Below, in pieces: positions 53,588 through 63,979 of a stretch of DNA of 64,000 bases. This DNA comes from Cladopsammia gracilis (taxonomy: Eukaryota > Cnidaria > Anthozoa > Scleractinia > Dendrophylliidae). Each line of letters opens with the position of its first letter. The first letter of the stretch is position 1. Under the pieces are notes generated by a model, which saw only the letters and a program-made list of their open reading frames with translations, made no database searches and was not told the origin of the DNA. Position numbers and translations under genes: made by a program. The stretch is from positions 441,501 through 505,500 of the forward strand of contig JAJGOT010000415.1 in the NCBI GenBank assembly GCA_022457155.1, written 5' to 3'.

Positions 53588-54207
53588 AGTGCCTATCACC
53601 CCTAGAAAGTTACTGTCAGATTCTACTCTATGTACATTGAATAGTTGAATGGTAAAATATTTCTTCTTTTGAACGTCACGTTTGTGAGTTATAGAGATTT
53701 GAATTTACAAAATCCTAATAGACCAATTTTGATATATTAAAATTCATACTTGGCTCCGAGGCTCGGGGGAATAAAACAAAAGAAATCATATTGAGGTTCA
53801 GGGATGAATAATTTATTTCTTTTGTTTTATTCCCCTAAGCCTCGGAGCCAAGTATGAATTTTAATATATCGAAATTGGTCTATTAGATGACGTCAACCTG
53901 GAAATTTGCCATTATTTCTATGCCAATTTACAATGCACAGTTTACAGCTTGAGGATAATTAATTTGATAAATACTAAAAATAAACTGTGGATAATCAATT
54001 GACTCATAAATAATATTACTTGGAGGTGAAAACAAGTAGTTGTATAATAAATCATTCCCGGGTTGACATCATCTAATTAGCATTTTGTACATTCAAATCT
54101 CTATAACTCACTAACACGACGTTCAAGACACAAAATATTTTACCATTCAACTATTCAATGTACATAGAGTTGATTCTGAAAATAACTTTCTAGGGGTGAT
54201 AGGCACT
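53588..54207. mobile_element. Longer relative of the AGTGCCTA TTAA element
   Basis: Ends AGTGCCTATCACCCCTAG and CTAGGGGTGATAGGCACT, flanked by TTAA (53584-53587, 54208-54211). Arms match the 5.7-kb MITE, but the centre carries another foldback element (53715-53886) and extra sequence, 620 bp in all. Confidence 0.7.
53715..53886. mobile_element. Foldback MITE nested in the AGTGCCTA element
   Basis: Inverted arms of about 60 bp (CTAATAGACCAATTTTGATA ... CTCCGAGGCT and its complement), with a short unpaired centre. No coding capacity. Confidence 0.65.
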
Positions 54208-54628
54208 TTAAGATAACTTTAAATAAGAAGAAGGAATTGTTACATTTAAGGAAGCAGTTATCACTATTATTGATGTAGGACTCCAAATCTTAATACTGGC
54301 AAGCATTTAATTTGTAATGATGTCAGGTACAATTATCAAGTTATCAGTCTTTTTGAATTTATAACTTTAGAACCTGTTTTTTTTTTTTGTGTAAAACAGA
54401 CAATTTTTTATTCATTTGGATCCTACGTGTACATTAAAGGGTCAATATCACAGGGATTTTGTAATGTTTTCATTAAAACAACACATAATATTAACAGTAA
54501 GCTTAATGGTGACCTTTGCTTATGCATGAAATTGATCTTAGAAGTTAGATTATCATTTATAAATATACTGCAAGCGTCATTGTGATTCTCAGTTGTTATT
54601 GTCATGCAGAACACATATATCTCAAATC

Positions 54629-54715
54629 CAGGAGCTGGCAGCATGGTCAAGAGGTTAGGTCACCAGACTTTAAATCAGGAGGTTCCGGGTTCAAGTCCCA
54701 CTCTGACCACTATGA
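54629..54715 (+). mobile_element. tRNA-like SINE head
   Basis: AGCATGGTCAAGAGGTTAGG (A box) and GGTTCCGGGTTCAAGTCCC (B box) with an anticodon-like loop CTTTAAA. No pairing acceptor stem, so it is read as a SINE head or tRNA pseudogene. The 3' extent is unclear. Confidence 0.5.
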
Positions 54716-54859
54716 TTGTAGAGTAGTTTCACGAGAGACCCAAGTTAACTCTGGCCATGCTTGTAAATTAAGCCAAATAGTTTTCCTCCTGCCTGTTGAG
54801 ATTCTTAACCTTCTTATGTTCAATATGTTCATGTTTATAGTAATATAAATCAAATTAAG

Positions 54860-55936
54860 TCAACTAGATGTTTAGGCGTAGAGTTAGACTGTAAGCTTAA
54901 ATGGGACGTCCACGTAACTGAGTTAATTAAGTATTTTACACAAAAACTGAATTTACTTAGATCTTTGTATTTTTTACCTACTACTGCTAGAGCTGATTTT
55001 TATTTTAATAAAAGTAATTTTACCATCAGTAATTTATGGTATAACTGTATGGGGTTCCTGCGGGAAAACGCTTTTTGATGAACTTGAAAAGATACACGTG
55101 TGCGCTACGAAGATTATTATTATTTTATAACTTGGATTGGTACACACCAAGTAATGAGGTCCTCACACATACAAAATGGAGAACATTTAAATCCTCATAC
55201 GAACAAAAGTTATTATTGTTGGCCCATGATTGCTTTTGAGGAGACATGGTGGTCTAGTGGTTAGCACGTCGGACTTTCAACCTGAAGATCGGTGGTTCGA
55301 AGCCTGGTCTCTGTCATCATGTTGTTTCCTTAGACAAGAAACTTTACTCCACACTGTCTCTCTCCACCCAGGTGTATAAATGGGTACCGGCGACAAAATG
55401 CTGGGGTAACCCTGCGATGGACTAGCGTCCCATCCAGGGGGGAGTAGCAATATTCCTAGTCGCTTCATGCTACAGAAACCGGGTTAAGCTTCGGCCGTGT
55501 GGGCCATTTGTCTCGTTTGAGACTTTAATTTTACTTTATGATTGCTTTTATGACCTTTCTCCTGTTCCAATCTCGAATCTTTTTACAAAATACGACTGTA
55601 AATATAATTTAAGAAGAAAAATGCCATTCGCAATGTCTAAGCCCAACACTGACTTTTATCGTAAATCTATATACTACAAAGCAGCATCTCTATGGAACTC
55701 TCTCGACAACACAACTAGAGCCATAGCTGACAAGTTCCTTTTTAAAAAATCGCCCAATTAATTTCTATTCTTATTTATTAATGTACATAGTATAAGTGGC
55801 TTAGTTAACTTGTATTTGTATTCTTTGTATTCATTGCTGTATATATTGATGTAAATAGTATCTATCTTAATTCTTAGTATTTTAATACACAACCACATCA
55901 GCTCCGCTGCAATTTTTATCGCGTTTAAATAAATGC

Positions 55937-55970
<34 letters not shown>
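54860..55970 (+). mobile_element. Non-LTR retrotransposon RT C-terminal remnant with (ATT)n tail
   Basis: Coding traces LGVELDCKLKWDVHVTELI, then FNKVILPSVIYGITVWGSCG (thumb region), and after the inserted SINE MPFAMSKPNTDFYRKSIYYKAASLWNSLD, a typical LINE ORF2 end. Several stops. The 3' end has AAATAAATGCTG followed by (TTA)n at 55937-55970. Confidence 0.7.
55238..55537 (+). mobile_element. tRNA-derived SINE with 12-bp target duplication
   Basis: Head TGGTGGTCTAGTGGTTAGCA resembles tRNA-Glu (anticodon-like TTC), with B-box GGTTCGAAGCC. The body GGGTACCGGCGAC ... TGCGATGGACTAGCGTCCC is a motif seen in several metazoan SINEs (from general knowledge). Flanked by ATGATTGCTTTT at 55226-55237 and 55538-55549. 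It interrupts a LINE remnant. Confidence 0.8.
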
Positions 55971-55972
<2 letters not shown>

Positions 55973-56009
55973 ATTTAAAATTAAAGTAAATGTTATTTTA
56001 TTGAAATTA

Positions 56010-56100
56010 ACCTGTGATCAGGCGCTCTTTTTTTTCTGAGCGGGAGAGCGCGAGTGCGAAAATCGGCGGAACACTGCAAAAGAGCGCCTGATCGCAGGTT
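56010..56100. repeat. Small hairpin element
   Basis: CCTGTGATCAGGCGCTCTTTT pairs with AAGAGCGCCTGATCGCAGG. It is 49 bp from the gene B CUB1 donor. Confidence 0.6.
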
Positions 56101-56148
56101 ATATTGAAATGTTTGGCCATGTCCATGTAGATAATAACAGAAACTTAC

Positions 56149-56535
56149 GCATGTCATCTGTGATTGTCTCATAAGATGCGTTAAACCCTGAGTAAACATT
56201 ACTGGCAGATATCAATTCAATTTGAATGGTATTCCCCACAGAGTACACTGGAGCAGGAATGTTTTGACCGCAAAGCTGGAAGTAGGGGTTGTTGTCATCA
56301 TCTGAAGCAGCATTTGTGAGTTTTATATAAGGGGATCTGGCCACTCCTTGTCCTGAACACTCTGTATCAACACCAGGCCCTAAAGTGAAGTTCAAGAAGG
56401 ATAACTTGATTCGTCCACTGGGAACTGTGATAACCCAAACACATACTTTGTTTTGAAGGAAGTTGCCTGGAAAGTTGGGGCTTGAAACAAATCCACTTGA
56501 TGCACCGGTGATATTTTCTCCTGCCCCTGTACAAG
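56149..56535 (-). CDS. Gene B exon 3: CUB domain 1
   Basis: A 387-nt phase 1-1 exon (acceptor TTCCCTTTAG, donor GTAAGTTTC). It is a complete CUB with four cysteines and is nearly residue-for-residue the same as gene A exon 3. Differences include CTGAGE for CVGA at the start, LQNK for LSNK, VARSP for VPRPP and VYSGF for VNSSF. This closeness, with gene A CUB1 more alike to gene B CUB1 than to its own CUB2 or CUB3, shows that the whole gene was duplicated after the three-CUB array formed. Confidence 0.84.
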
Positions 56536-56672
56536 CTAAAGGGAACAATAAATAAAGATACAGGGTCATTTGCATTGTTTTGCATTGTAAAATGCAAACC
56601 TACTTTAGTCTAATAATGAACTTCAATTATTTATACATGTAGTTACAAAAAATTATCCCTTCTTAGGACTGT

Positions 56673-56788
56673 GGGAACTGTGATAATCCAAACACATGTT
56701 TTTGATGGAAGGAAGTTGCCTGGAAAGTTGGGGCTTGAAACAAATCCACTTGATGCACCAATGATAGTATCTCCTGCTCCTGTACAAG
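56673..56788 (-). pseudogene. Truncated extra CUB1 exon (duplication remnant in gene B)
   Basis: The acceptor CTCTGTAG and the first 38 codons of a CUB1 exon are intact (CTGAGDTIIGASSGFVSSPNFPGNF, then CVWIITVPT). Homology then ends abruptly at about 56673 and the frame runs into unrelated sequence. Only the first half of the CUB fold remains and no convincing donor follows. It lies between exon 2 and the complete CUB1 exon, so it is best read as a partial tandem exon duplication that is skipped. Confidence 0.7.
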
Positions 56789-56999
56789 CTACAGAGACCA
56801 TTTTTAATAATACAAACATAGTATCATTGTCAGACTGTAAATATTCAATCACTTTGATATTAAGCAATAGCAGTAACAATTTAACATAAAAAAACAACAA
56901 CAAAAAAAAAACAATCACATATTTGATTTTCAAACTTGAAGATTTTTAGCTGCTCAGATAAATCTCATCAGCTGAAGAGCTTGATCTAAAAAAAAATCC

Positions 57000-58290
57000 A
57001 GGAAGAAATTTTATTTCTGCAGATAGTTTATATTGAGCTCAAAATGATATTTCCATGTTAATTATCTCAACTGATTGCTGACAAGAACTGTCATGTTTAA
57101 TTAACGTGTATGTCAACAAGTTACATGATATCAAAGCATGTGCTAGTTGTTCATTTCATGGTTTGAACCACCGAGTTTGAACCTTCTTACATATAACTTG
57201 TTAATCAACAGCCAAATTAAAAATCTTTTGATTTAAGGTTTACAACATTATCATCTAGTTGAAAAGCTCTCTGCAGATTTTTGTCTTTGTGTTCAATATG
57301 CAAATTTTCAGGAGCTCTATTGCTTTGTCAGCAAGCATAAACTTGAAATGACACTCATGATAACTTGATAAAAATGGAGAAATGACAGGAATTTTAATAA
57401 GACCTCATTTAATTTTTAATTAACATTAATTTTACATGTAATTTAACAAAAATAACATAATGATTTTTATCTTCCTTTCCTTTTCCTTCCTCATCTCCTT
57501 TAATCTATTATTTTGTTTGTTTATTTTTTTATCATTATCGTTTTTAAAATATTTTCAATTTTAATTTTAACCTTTTTGATATAATATTACTAACACCTCC
57601 TTTCCTCTCTTTTATTTTTTGTGTTATGTTTTTCCTACATATACATTTTTTTATTTTAAATTAATTTTATCTTACAACCCCAGCTATACATACCAATTCA
57701 CCCCCTCCCACAATACCCACTGTCTTCTGTAGAGATTTGGGAACCCATGTATTTGGGATTCCATAAACAAACATCAGAAATGCCATAAAGGTTGCTAGTG
57801 AATCTACTGGTACAACGTTTTTTTTTTAAACATTGTAAATTCATCAAAAGGTAGAAACTGGCCTTCTCAATTAAAAGAGATCTTGAATCACTCAGGAAAG
57901 CCTTACTGAAGAAAGGCTTTTCTCCTATCAATATTTCAAATAAATGCATAATTTTTTATATAGTGTACAATTGTACATTAGGTGGAACCCTCCCGTGTCT
58001 AAATTAAAGTTTTTATCTTCTTTAAAACTTTTGAAATCTTCACAACTTAACTCATATCATTTGCTGTGTTAATGCTCAATTCAACATTGTTCTCATTTGT
58101 TAGACAGCTTAAATTATTATTATAATAGGTGTCCAAATGTAACAAGCCAATGTAAATTTATGCAGCAATATTTTTCATAATACAGAAATCATGTAATGAT
58201 GCACTATTATTCTAACATCTTACTCATTATACAATAAATAATTTTTGTTTCTTTTTTCCTATTTTTCTTTCACATCTTTAACCTGAGAAT
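57000..58290. other. AT-rich intron, nothing recognised
   Basis: Gene B intron 2. Long T-rich runs; an 83-codon minus frame at 57698-57949 lacks any recognisable motif. A tRNA-like stretch at about 58465-58530 (GCATTCAAATCTCGCCC) may be a SINE head. Confidence 0.3.
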
Positions 58291-58704
58291 ACGCAAAGTG
58301 TAAGTGATGAACAGGTTATCGCTGACGAGGACAGTTTCACTCACTCACTGATCACACTCGATTGCTTGCTTACTCCCTCCATCAGCTGCAAACTTTGATG
58401 TGCGTTTTACCGCATGTCTATGTTGAAATAATAAACTTTTACCTCCATAATCACCATTAATCTTGATAGCCTAATGGCGTAGTACAACAGTCGGACGACC
58501 CGCATTCAAATCTCGCCCGAGACCTTCTTCTTTTTTATTTTTGGCATTTGTCATAAGTCGTTAATGTTTAATTTGAAAAAATATATCAAACCGTGTCAGA
58601 CTATAAAAACATAAGCTTGTGGCAAAATTGCATTATGCATTAGCATTTCTTACTCATGGGTAATGGCTCAAAGGAGCCTTTGATCCAATTTTGAAATTCC
58701 TATT

Positions 58705-58892
58705 GTGCAGTTCCAGAAAATATCCATACTCCCCCCACAGAAGGTTTTTCGTTTAGCACCCCCGTCCCCACAGGAAATTCCAGTTTAGCTTCATACTTTG
58801 CTTCTAAAATATTGGCTTTTAAGAACCCCCTCCCCCTAGGAATTTCCAATGACCTTCCATGGGGTGGGTATGGATTTTTTCTGGAACTACAC
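58705..58892. mobile_element. MITE with GTTCCAGAAAATATCCATAC ends
   Basis: 188 bp, ends GTGCAGTTCCAGAAAATATCC and GGATTTTTTCTGGAACTACAC, with C-rich inner blocks (CCCCCTCCCC). No coding capacity. Confidence 0.6.
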
Positions 58893-59288
58893 ATTTTCTT
58901 AATCCTCCATACTGCTTGACATGCTGGCATACAGTGTACATGAGATTGGAAGATCAGCTTATGACAGTTAATTAGTGCAACTAAGCATGCATAAAATGTA
59001 TATTAATTTATTTTTTAATTAGACGAAATTGAAAATTAAAGTATTAGACAAAAATGTTAAATTTTGAGACGTAAAGCCTTTTGTTTTCAAGTATATAATT
59101 AAAAAGACCTTTTGACTGAATTATGGACAGCAGCCATATTGATTTTGCCCCCAGTGGGTATCCCATAATGAACAGTGAAATGGGACATTACATGTGAAGC
59201 CCAGGGATCAAAATCAATGATTATGGCTGCCATACATTGTAAAAAGTTCTATCATGATGTTTACAGCATATTTAAAATGTAAACTTAC

Positions 59289-59330
59289 TATTAGCAGACA
59301 CTTCCTCATTGATCATAATATTAACAACAA
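59289..59330 (-). CDS. Gene B exon 2: signal-peptide end and linker
   Basis: A 42-nt phase 1-1 exon, acceptor TTTTACTTGCAG and donor GTAAGTTT. It encodes (x)VVNIMINEEVSAN, which parallels gene A's VFLENPVEVTAQND. Because gene A's equivalent is preceded by a 31-nt start exon, this exon is taken as the second coding exon, and the start exon is missing from view on the far side of the gypsy insertion at 60.9-64 kb. Confidence 0.6.
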
Positions 59331-59689
59331 CTGCAAGTAAAAGAAACACATTGTATATTAGTTTACATTCCAACTGAGCTTTTCTAGATTTTGGATTCTT
59401 TTTAGGAAATGAAATTTCATAATTTTTGTACCTTTCTAATAAATAATTATTGTAAATTGTATTTTAGCTGTTTGCTCGGAAAGCGAGGGATTTCTCGATT
59501 GAAAAGAAGGAAAATGGGCTAAAAATAGCAATCTTAGTAATCAATAGAAATACCTGATTTTATTAAAATTATAAGTAAATATTTCAGTATTGTGCAGGAT
59601 TGTGCAGATTTTTAGGAATTGTGTGGCTTTGACCGAATTGTGCAGTCCCACACTGGCGCACCCTGTCAGAACCCCTGTATCTATGAAAA

Positions 59690-59880
59690 AAAAATGGGGG
59701 TCACTGACCATCCAAGCGAGTTAAATCTAAGCAAAGTTAACGCAACAGCTTTCAGCCCTTTATGTGCTTAGATTTCTTCTCTTACGGGTGCATGCTTGTG
59801 CAGGACGTAGCATGGCATTGCGACATGAATTGCGTGCGCAGTAAGGATGTGCATAAACAATTAGCCAGAATGTTCTTATA
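59690..59880 (-). repeat. Interspersed repeat, copy 2 (empty site for the TTAA MITE)
   Basis: Reverse complement of the 5.55-5.9 kb repeat without the 158-bp MITE. The junction reads AGCGAGTTAAATCTAAGC with one TTAA, proving the MITE insertion in copy 1. Confidence 0.65.
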
Positions 59881-59989
59881 CTTAAACCACTCGGCTTCCC
59901 TGATCATTGACTTAGAACAGGATAAATTTAATTACTTCAAGGTAGATATGCATCAAAACGTGTGTCCCGTTGAAAAATCCTTTAAGATT

Positions 59990-60880
59990 GATTTTAATGT
60001 TGCACCAAAGACTCCAAATGCAAAACATCTTTAAACTTATTGTTGTTTATATTCGTTTACAACAATTTAATTATTGTTATTGCTGAATTCATGCTATTCT
60101 TGTTACGAAATGCATTCGTAACAAAGCATTATGTCACTAAGTTTACAGCTGATGGAAGGAGCGAGCGAGGGAGCGAGCGAGCAAGTGAGCGAGTGCTCAT
60201 TTGCATATCTGTCTCTGTTACCGATAACTCATTCATTACGCATGCGCGTTGAATTCGTGCATAATAATCATAAATCATGCATAATGAAACCTAATTACTC
60301 AATAGAAACGGATGTGACTTCACTCACGTCTGAATTCAAAATGCAATGATAACAACATTAACATATTAAGAAAAAACTTAAGCTTAATTTAACATGCATT
60401 AATTTTGTACAAAATGAAGTGTCAGCTGACATTGTGTGCATGCCTGCTTTTAAATCAGTAAAATGCAAGAGATCTTTGTGAGCTTATAGAATTATACCCA
60501 TAAAACGAAATATTGTGAAAGCTAAAACAATTATGCCTAATCTAAACTTAAAGGTGGAAACACTCTGTTGTAATACGATATTACATATTCAACAAGCGTG
60601 CCAATGATTGTTATTCCCAATGCGGAACATTCTTTGTTCGTATTAAAATTAAGTGTAGTTCACGCTGGAATTAGTATTCATAGTGCAGTGTAACTTTGGA
60701 GTTGAAACCGTTAGGACGTGGAATAAACTTCGCTCGTTAAAAGTTGTCTTGTCAGGATATTTCTTCATGCCGAAAGCAGACAACACATGAGGAAACATGG
60801 TGTTGGGAGTAAAAGTCTAATCTATAAACTGGAAGCCGAATACGTTCATCGTCATTCGATGTTCGCAGCGTTCGTGTGAA
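59990..60880. other. Gene B intron 1 sequence, partly paralogous to gene A intron 1
   Basis: 60482-60600 (AGCTTATAGAATTATACCCATAAAACGAA onward) aligns with 32881-32990 next to gene A exon 1. A GAGC-type microsatellite lies at 60157-60200. Sequence after about 60610 is unlike gene A and may already belong to the 5' end of the gypsy element. Confidence 0.5.
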
Positions 60881-60885
60881 TAATT

Positions 60886-61128
60886 GTGTTCACAGGCCAC
60901 AAGTTCACCATGGAAATCCTTGCGAAAGGACCAATTCTAGAGTGGACAAACGACGGAAAACTTCACAAACGTTTCCTAGAATGGAAAAAGAGGGTGTCCA
61001 TTTTATGTAGAGGTTTGAAGATGACCAAGACAGATCCCGAGTTCATGTGTTTGTGCATTTACCAGTGGTCAGCCAACAGCCATCCAACAACGACCAACAG
61101 AAGTACACAAAGTACAAATGAAGCATAA
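60886..61128 (+). pseudogene. Gypsy gag N-terminal remnant
   Basis: 80 codons (MEILAKGPILEW to FLEWKKRVSILCRGLKMTKTD) resembling the start of a gypsy gag matrix/capsid. The frame then shifts and most of the capsid is missing, because only about 30 nt separate it from the nucleocapsid region. Assignment rests mainly on position upstream of the zinc knuckles. Confidence 0.5.
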
Positions 61129-62209
61129 AAAAGGTGGAAGATCGGCAGAGGGGCTAAACAAAGGCAAAACTCCAAAAAGCAAAGGACTGGAGGGAACCAA
61201 GAGACAAACCTGTTACTGTTGCGGTGCTAAGCCTGCTCATCACAGGTCCGAGTGTCCAGCCAAGGATGCTATGTGCTATAGATGTGGAAAGAAGGGCCAC
61301 TATGGAAAATGTTGTAAGAGCAAAGCTTCTAAACAAAGCGGATCTGAGGAGCACAAGCAAGCTCAAGTGCATGGCCTGCTGACCCAACCAGAGACCAGTG
61401 TTAGCCAGTTGCCAGCTCACATCCCATTGCCAGTGTACTACACAGTTCCAGGGCCAAGTCTAGAGCCCCAGTCAAATTACCCAGCAATGTTTCACCATAT
61501 TCAGTCTTTCCACATAAAGAGCATTAATGACACCTCTAACAAGCACATCAAGCCACTTTGGTTGAGTGCAGCGAATAGAGGAACCGTACATCAGATCGAG
61601 TGTGAGATTGACTCAGACGCAGGTTGTAATGTGATGCCTTTATATTTGCACGAGTCACTATTTGGCGATAAGGAGCTTATGCCCACTTCTGTTCAAATCT
61701 TCGGATATGGAGAATCTCCAGTAGCAAACCTCAGAGCATGCACAATTGCGATTCATACTGGTGATAGACAACAGCCACGGATGGCAACTTACCAAGTGAC
61801 TGATACTCGAGGGTATCTCATCCTAGGCAGAGAAACAGCCCAGCAAGTCGGATACATTGCCTTTCCAGAGGTAACTCCGCCATCTTTAACCAGTACACCG
61901 CAAATCCAAATGAGTGTTAACGCCCTACGACCAAATTCCAGTAAGGTCAACAAGCCTACGTGTGAGGTGTTGGACGATGCTGTCATCTTGAATGGAAAGA
62001 GACACTGTTTGCCCATCAAGAAGGAGACGTATGTGTTATCCAAATTCAAAGATATATTCAAAGGTACATGTATTGGAAAGCTTCCAGGGAGCAAGTACCA
62101 CATTCAGCTCAAGCCAGACGCACAACCTGTACAACACCCACCTCGAGCAGTACCTGAAAAGAAGAAAGCAGCCTATAAAGATGAGCTTGAAAGATTATGC
62201 AGTTCATGA
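61118..62209 (+). pseudogene. Gypsy nucleocapsid zinc knuckles and protease
   Basis: 363 residues. Two Cys-His boxes: CYCCGAKPAHHRSEC (irregular) and CYRCGKKGHYGKC (C-x2-C-x4-H-type). They are followed by a retropepsin-like region with EIDSDAGCNVMP where D-[ST]-G-A is expected (the catalytic-loop Gly is Asp) and the YLILGRE flap-side motif. It then enters the RT N-terminus and stops at 62209, where the RT continues in another frame. Confidence 0.75.
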
Positions 62210-63629
62210 ATCATTGAACCAGTTCAGGGACACACAGACTGGATCAATAGCATCATTCCTGTCTCTAAGCCTGATGGATCAATTCGACTATGTCAAGATC
62301 CAAAAGACCTCAACAAAAGCATCAAAAGAAACCAGTACTACACGAAGACCATCAATGAAGCTAGCGCTGAACTCCACGGTGGGAAATACTTTACACTTGT
62401 TGATGCCAGGTCAGGGTATTGGATGGTAGAATTAGACAATGAAAGCTCACTTCTAACTACACTGTACCTTCAACACTCCATGGGGGAAATACAAGTGGCT
62501 TGGACTTCCCTTTGGTCTTAAAGTCAGTGCAGATGTATTTCAAGAGAGGCTGAATGCAGTCCTTAAAGAAGTGAAAGGAATCACGGGATGCATTGACGAC
62601 ATCCTCACGAGAGGGGAAGATTACAAGGATCATGATGTGAACCTGCTCCAGCTGCTCGAAACCGCACGAATGAACAGGATTAAGTTCAATCCAAAGAAGC
62701 TGCAGTTTAAAACAACTGAGTGCGAGTTCTTCGGACAAACCATCACGCTAGAAGGCATGAAGATCGACGACAAAAAGGTTGAAGCCATCAAGCAGATGAA
62801 AGCACCTAAGGACAGGAAAGGTCTACAGAGTTTCCAGGGAATGGTCAATTATTTGAAGCGCTACTCAGCCAAGTTGACGAGACTGTTCGAACCACTCAAA
62901 CCGTTGCTTTGGGAAGGAATAGAATGGAGCTGGGACTCTACCCATCAAGATGCCTTCGATGCCATCAAAGAAGAGCTCTCCAAGACCCCAGTGATTGCGT
63001 ACTTTGACCGAAAAGCAGAACACATTATTCAGACAGACGCTTCCATAAAAGGATTGGGTGCCATATTGCTACAAGAGGGAAAGCCAGTGATCTACGTATC
63101 CAGAACCCTCACTCCTGCTGAGGAACGCTATTCCAACATTGAGAGAGAATTACTAGGAGTGGTGTTTGCCATGGAGAGGCTTCACAACTATGTGTATGGC
63201 AAGCCAGTCAGAGTTCTTCCTTGGAAGAAGAGTATTGCCACTGCCAGCCCGAGAATTCAACAAATTCTTCTGAGGCTTGCAAGATATGAAATTCAAGTAC
63301 AGTACATCTGTGGGAAGGACAACTCAGTTGCAGACGCCCTAAGTCAAGTCGACCCTCTCAGTCCAAAGCCTATGGACTCGAAGCAGATGGATGTTATTCC
63401 AGTGCATCACATCACTTCAACTGTCCCGGCGACAGACAACCGACTTGACAGAACTAGAGTTGCCACCACTGCTGATCCAGCCTTGAACCAGTTATGGTAT
63501 TACATCTTTCACGGTTGGCCGCTTCAGAAGCAGCAACTCCCAGAACGAGTGCAGCATTACTGGAATTATCGCGAAGAGCTTGCAGTTGAAGATGGCCTGA
63601 TATTCAAAGCTCATCGATTACCTCACTAA
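62210..63629 (+). pseudogene. Gypsy reverse transcriptase and RNase H
   Basis: RT motifs are split over frames: SIIPVSKPDGSIRLCQDPKDLN, FTLVDARSGYWMVEL, then a shift near 62455 to WLGLPFGLKVSADVF. From 62571 comes GCIDDIL, the catalytic box with Cys in place of the usual Tyr. RNase H follows (QTDASIKGLGAILLQ, YSNIERELLGVVFAMERL) but lacks about ten residues after VYGKPVRVL, where the family has a TDHKPL-type motif. Ends in a stop at 63629. Confidence 0.8.
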
Positions 63630-63979
63630 GAGCAGAGTGTCTAAAGGATCTTCATGCAGGCCATTCAGGAGAGGAGAAAACCCTGTTGAGAGCACGTGAG
63701 ACAGTCTTTTGGCCTGGGATCTCGGATGATGTGAGAAATGCAGTTAAGTCACGTGACATATGCCGGAAATACAAGCCAGCTCAACAGAAAGAACCACTAG
63801 TACCACATGATGTGCCTAGCTTACCACAGTTCAAGCTTGGAGTCAACATATTCGAGCATCGTTCTCACCATTACCTGCTAGTCGCCGACTGCTTCAGCAA
63901 GTTCCCTGTTGTAAAGAAACTGACAAATCAGACGGCGGGTCACATAATTAGTCTTCTCAAGACAATATTTGCAGAATAA
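63630..63979 (+). pseudogene. Gypsy integrase N-terminal part
   Basis: An H-H zinc region (LHAGHSGEEKTLLRARETVFWPG) is followed by SRDICRKYKP, where one of the paired cysteines appears replaced. The catalytic core begins KLGVNIFEHRSHHYLLVADCFSKF: the family usually has Asp where this copy has Asn (GVN), so the first catalytic residue is probably lost. It stops at 63979 before the remaining catalytic residues. Confidence 0.75.

Larger units (their letters stand above)
43379..59330 (-). other. Gene B: predicted CUB3-FNIII single-pass receptor (gene span within window, 5' exon not seen)
   Basis: Eight minus-strand exons are recognised (59289-59330, 56149-56535, 52154-52549, 48764-49204, 47760-47853, 45245-45453, 43617-43835, 43379-43470). 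All junction phases match: phase 1 everywhere except the phase 2 join inside the FNIII domain. Layout: signal-peptide end, three CUB domains, Pro/Thr stalk, FNIII-like domain of the type seen next to the membrane in receptor tyrosine phosphatases, TM helix, short tail. No phosphatase or kinase domain is found downstream. If exon 1 is 31 nt as in gene A, the protein is 636 residues. The first exon is probably beyond the window, because a gypsy element sits where it would be expected. Confidence 0.7.
60886..63979 (+). mobile_element. Degenerate Ty3/gypsy LTR retrotransposon (gag-pol), truncated
   Basis: Order gag remnant, zinc knuckles, protease, reverse transcriptase, RNase H, integrase identifies a gypsy-type element. 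Frameshifts, internal deletions and catalytic substitutions mark it as inactive. No LTR was defined in the window; homology ends at the stop near 63979. By comparison with gene A it lies in gene B's intron 1: sequence at 60482-60600 matches intron 1 of gene A right next to its exon 1. Confidence 0.8.

Noticed and set aside
57698..57949. 83-residue minus frame in gene B intron 2
   Set aside because: In the sense of gene B but without usable splice sites in phase 1 or any domain resemblance.
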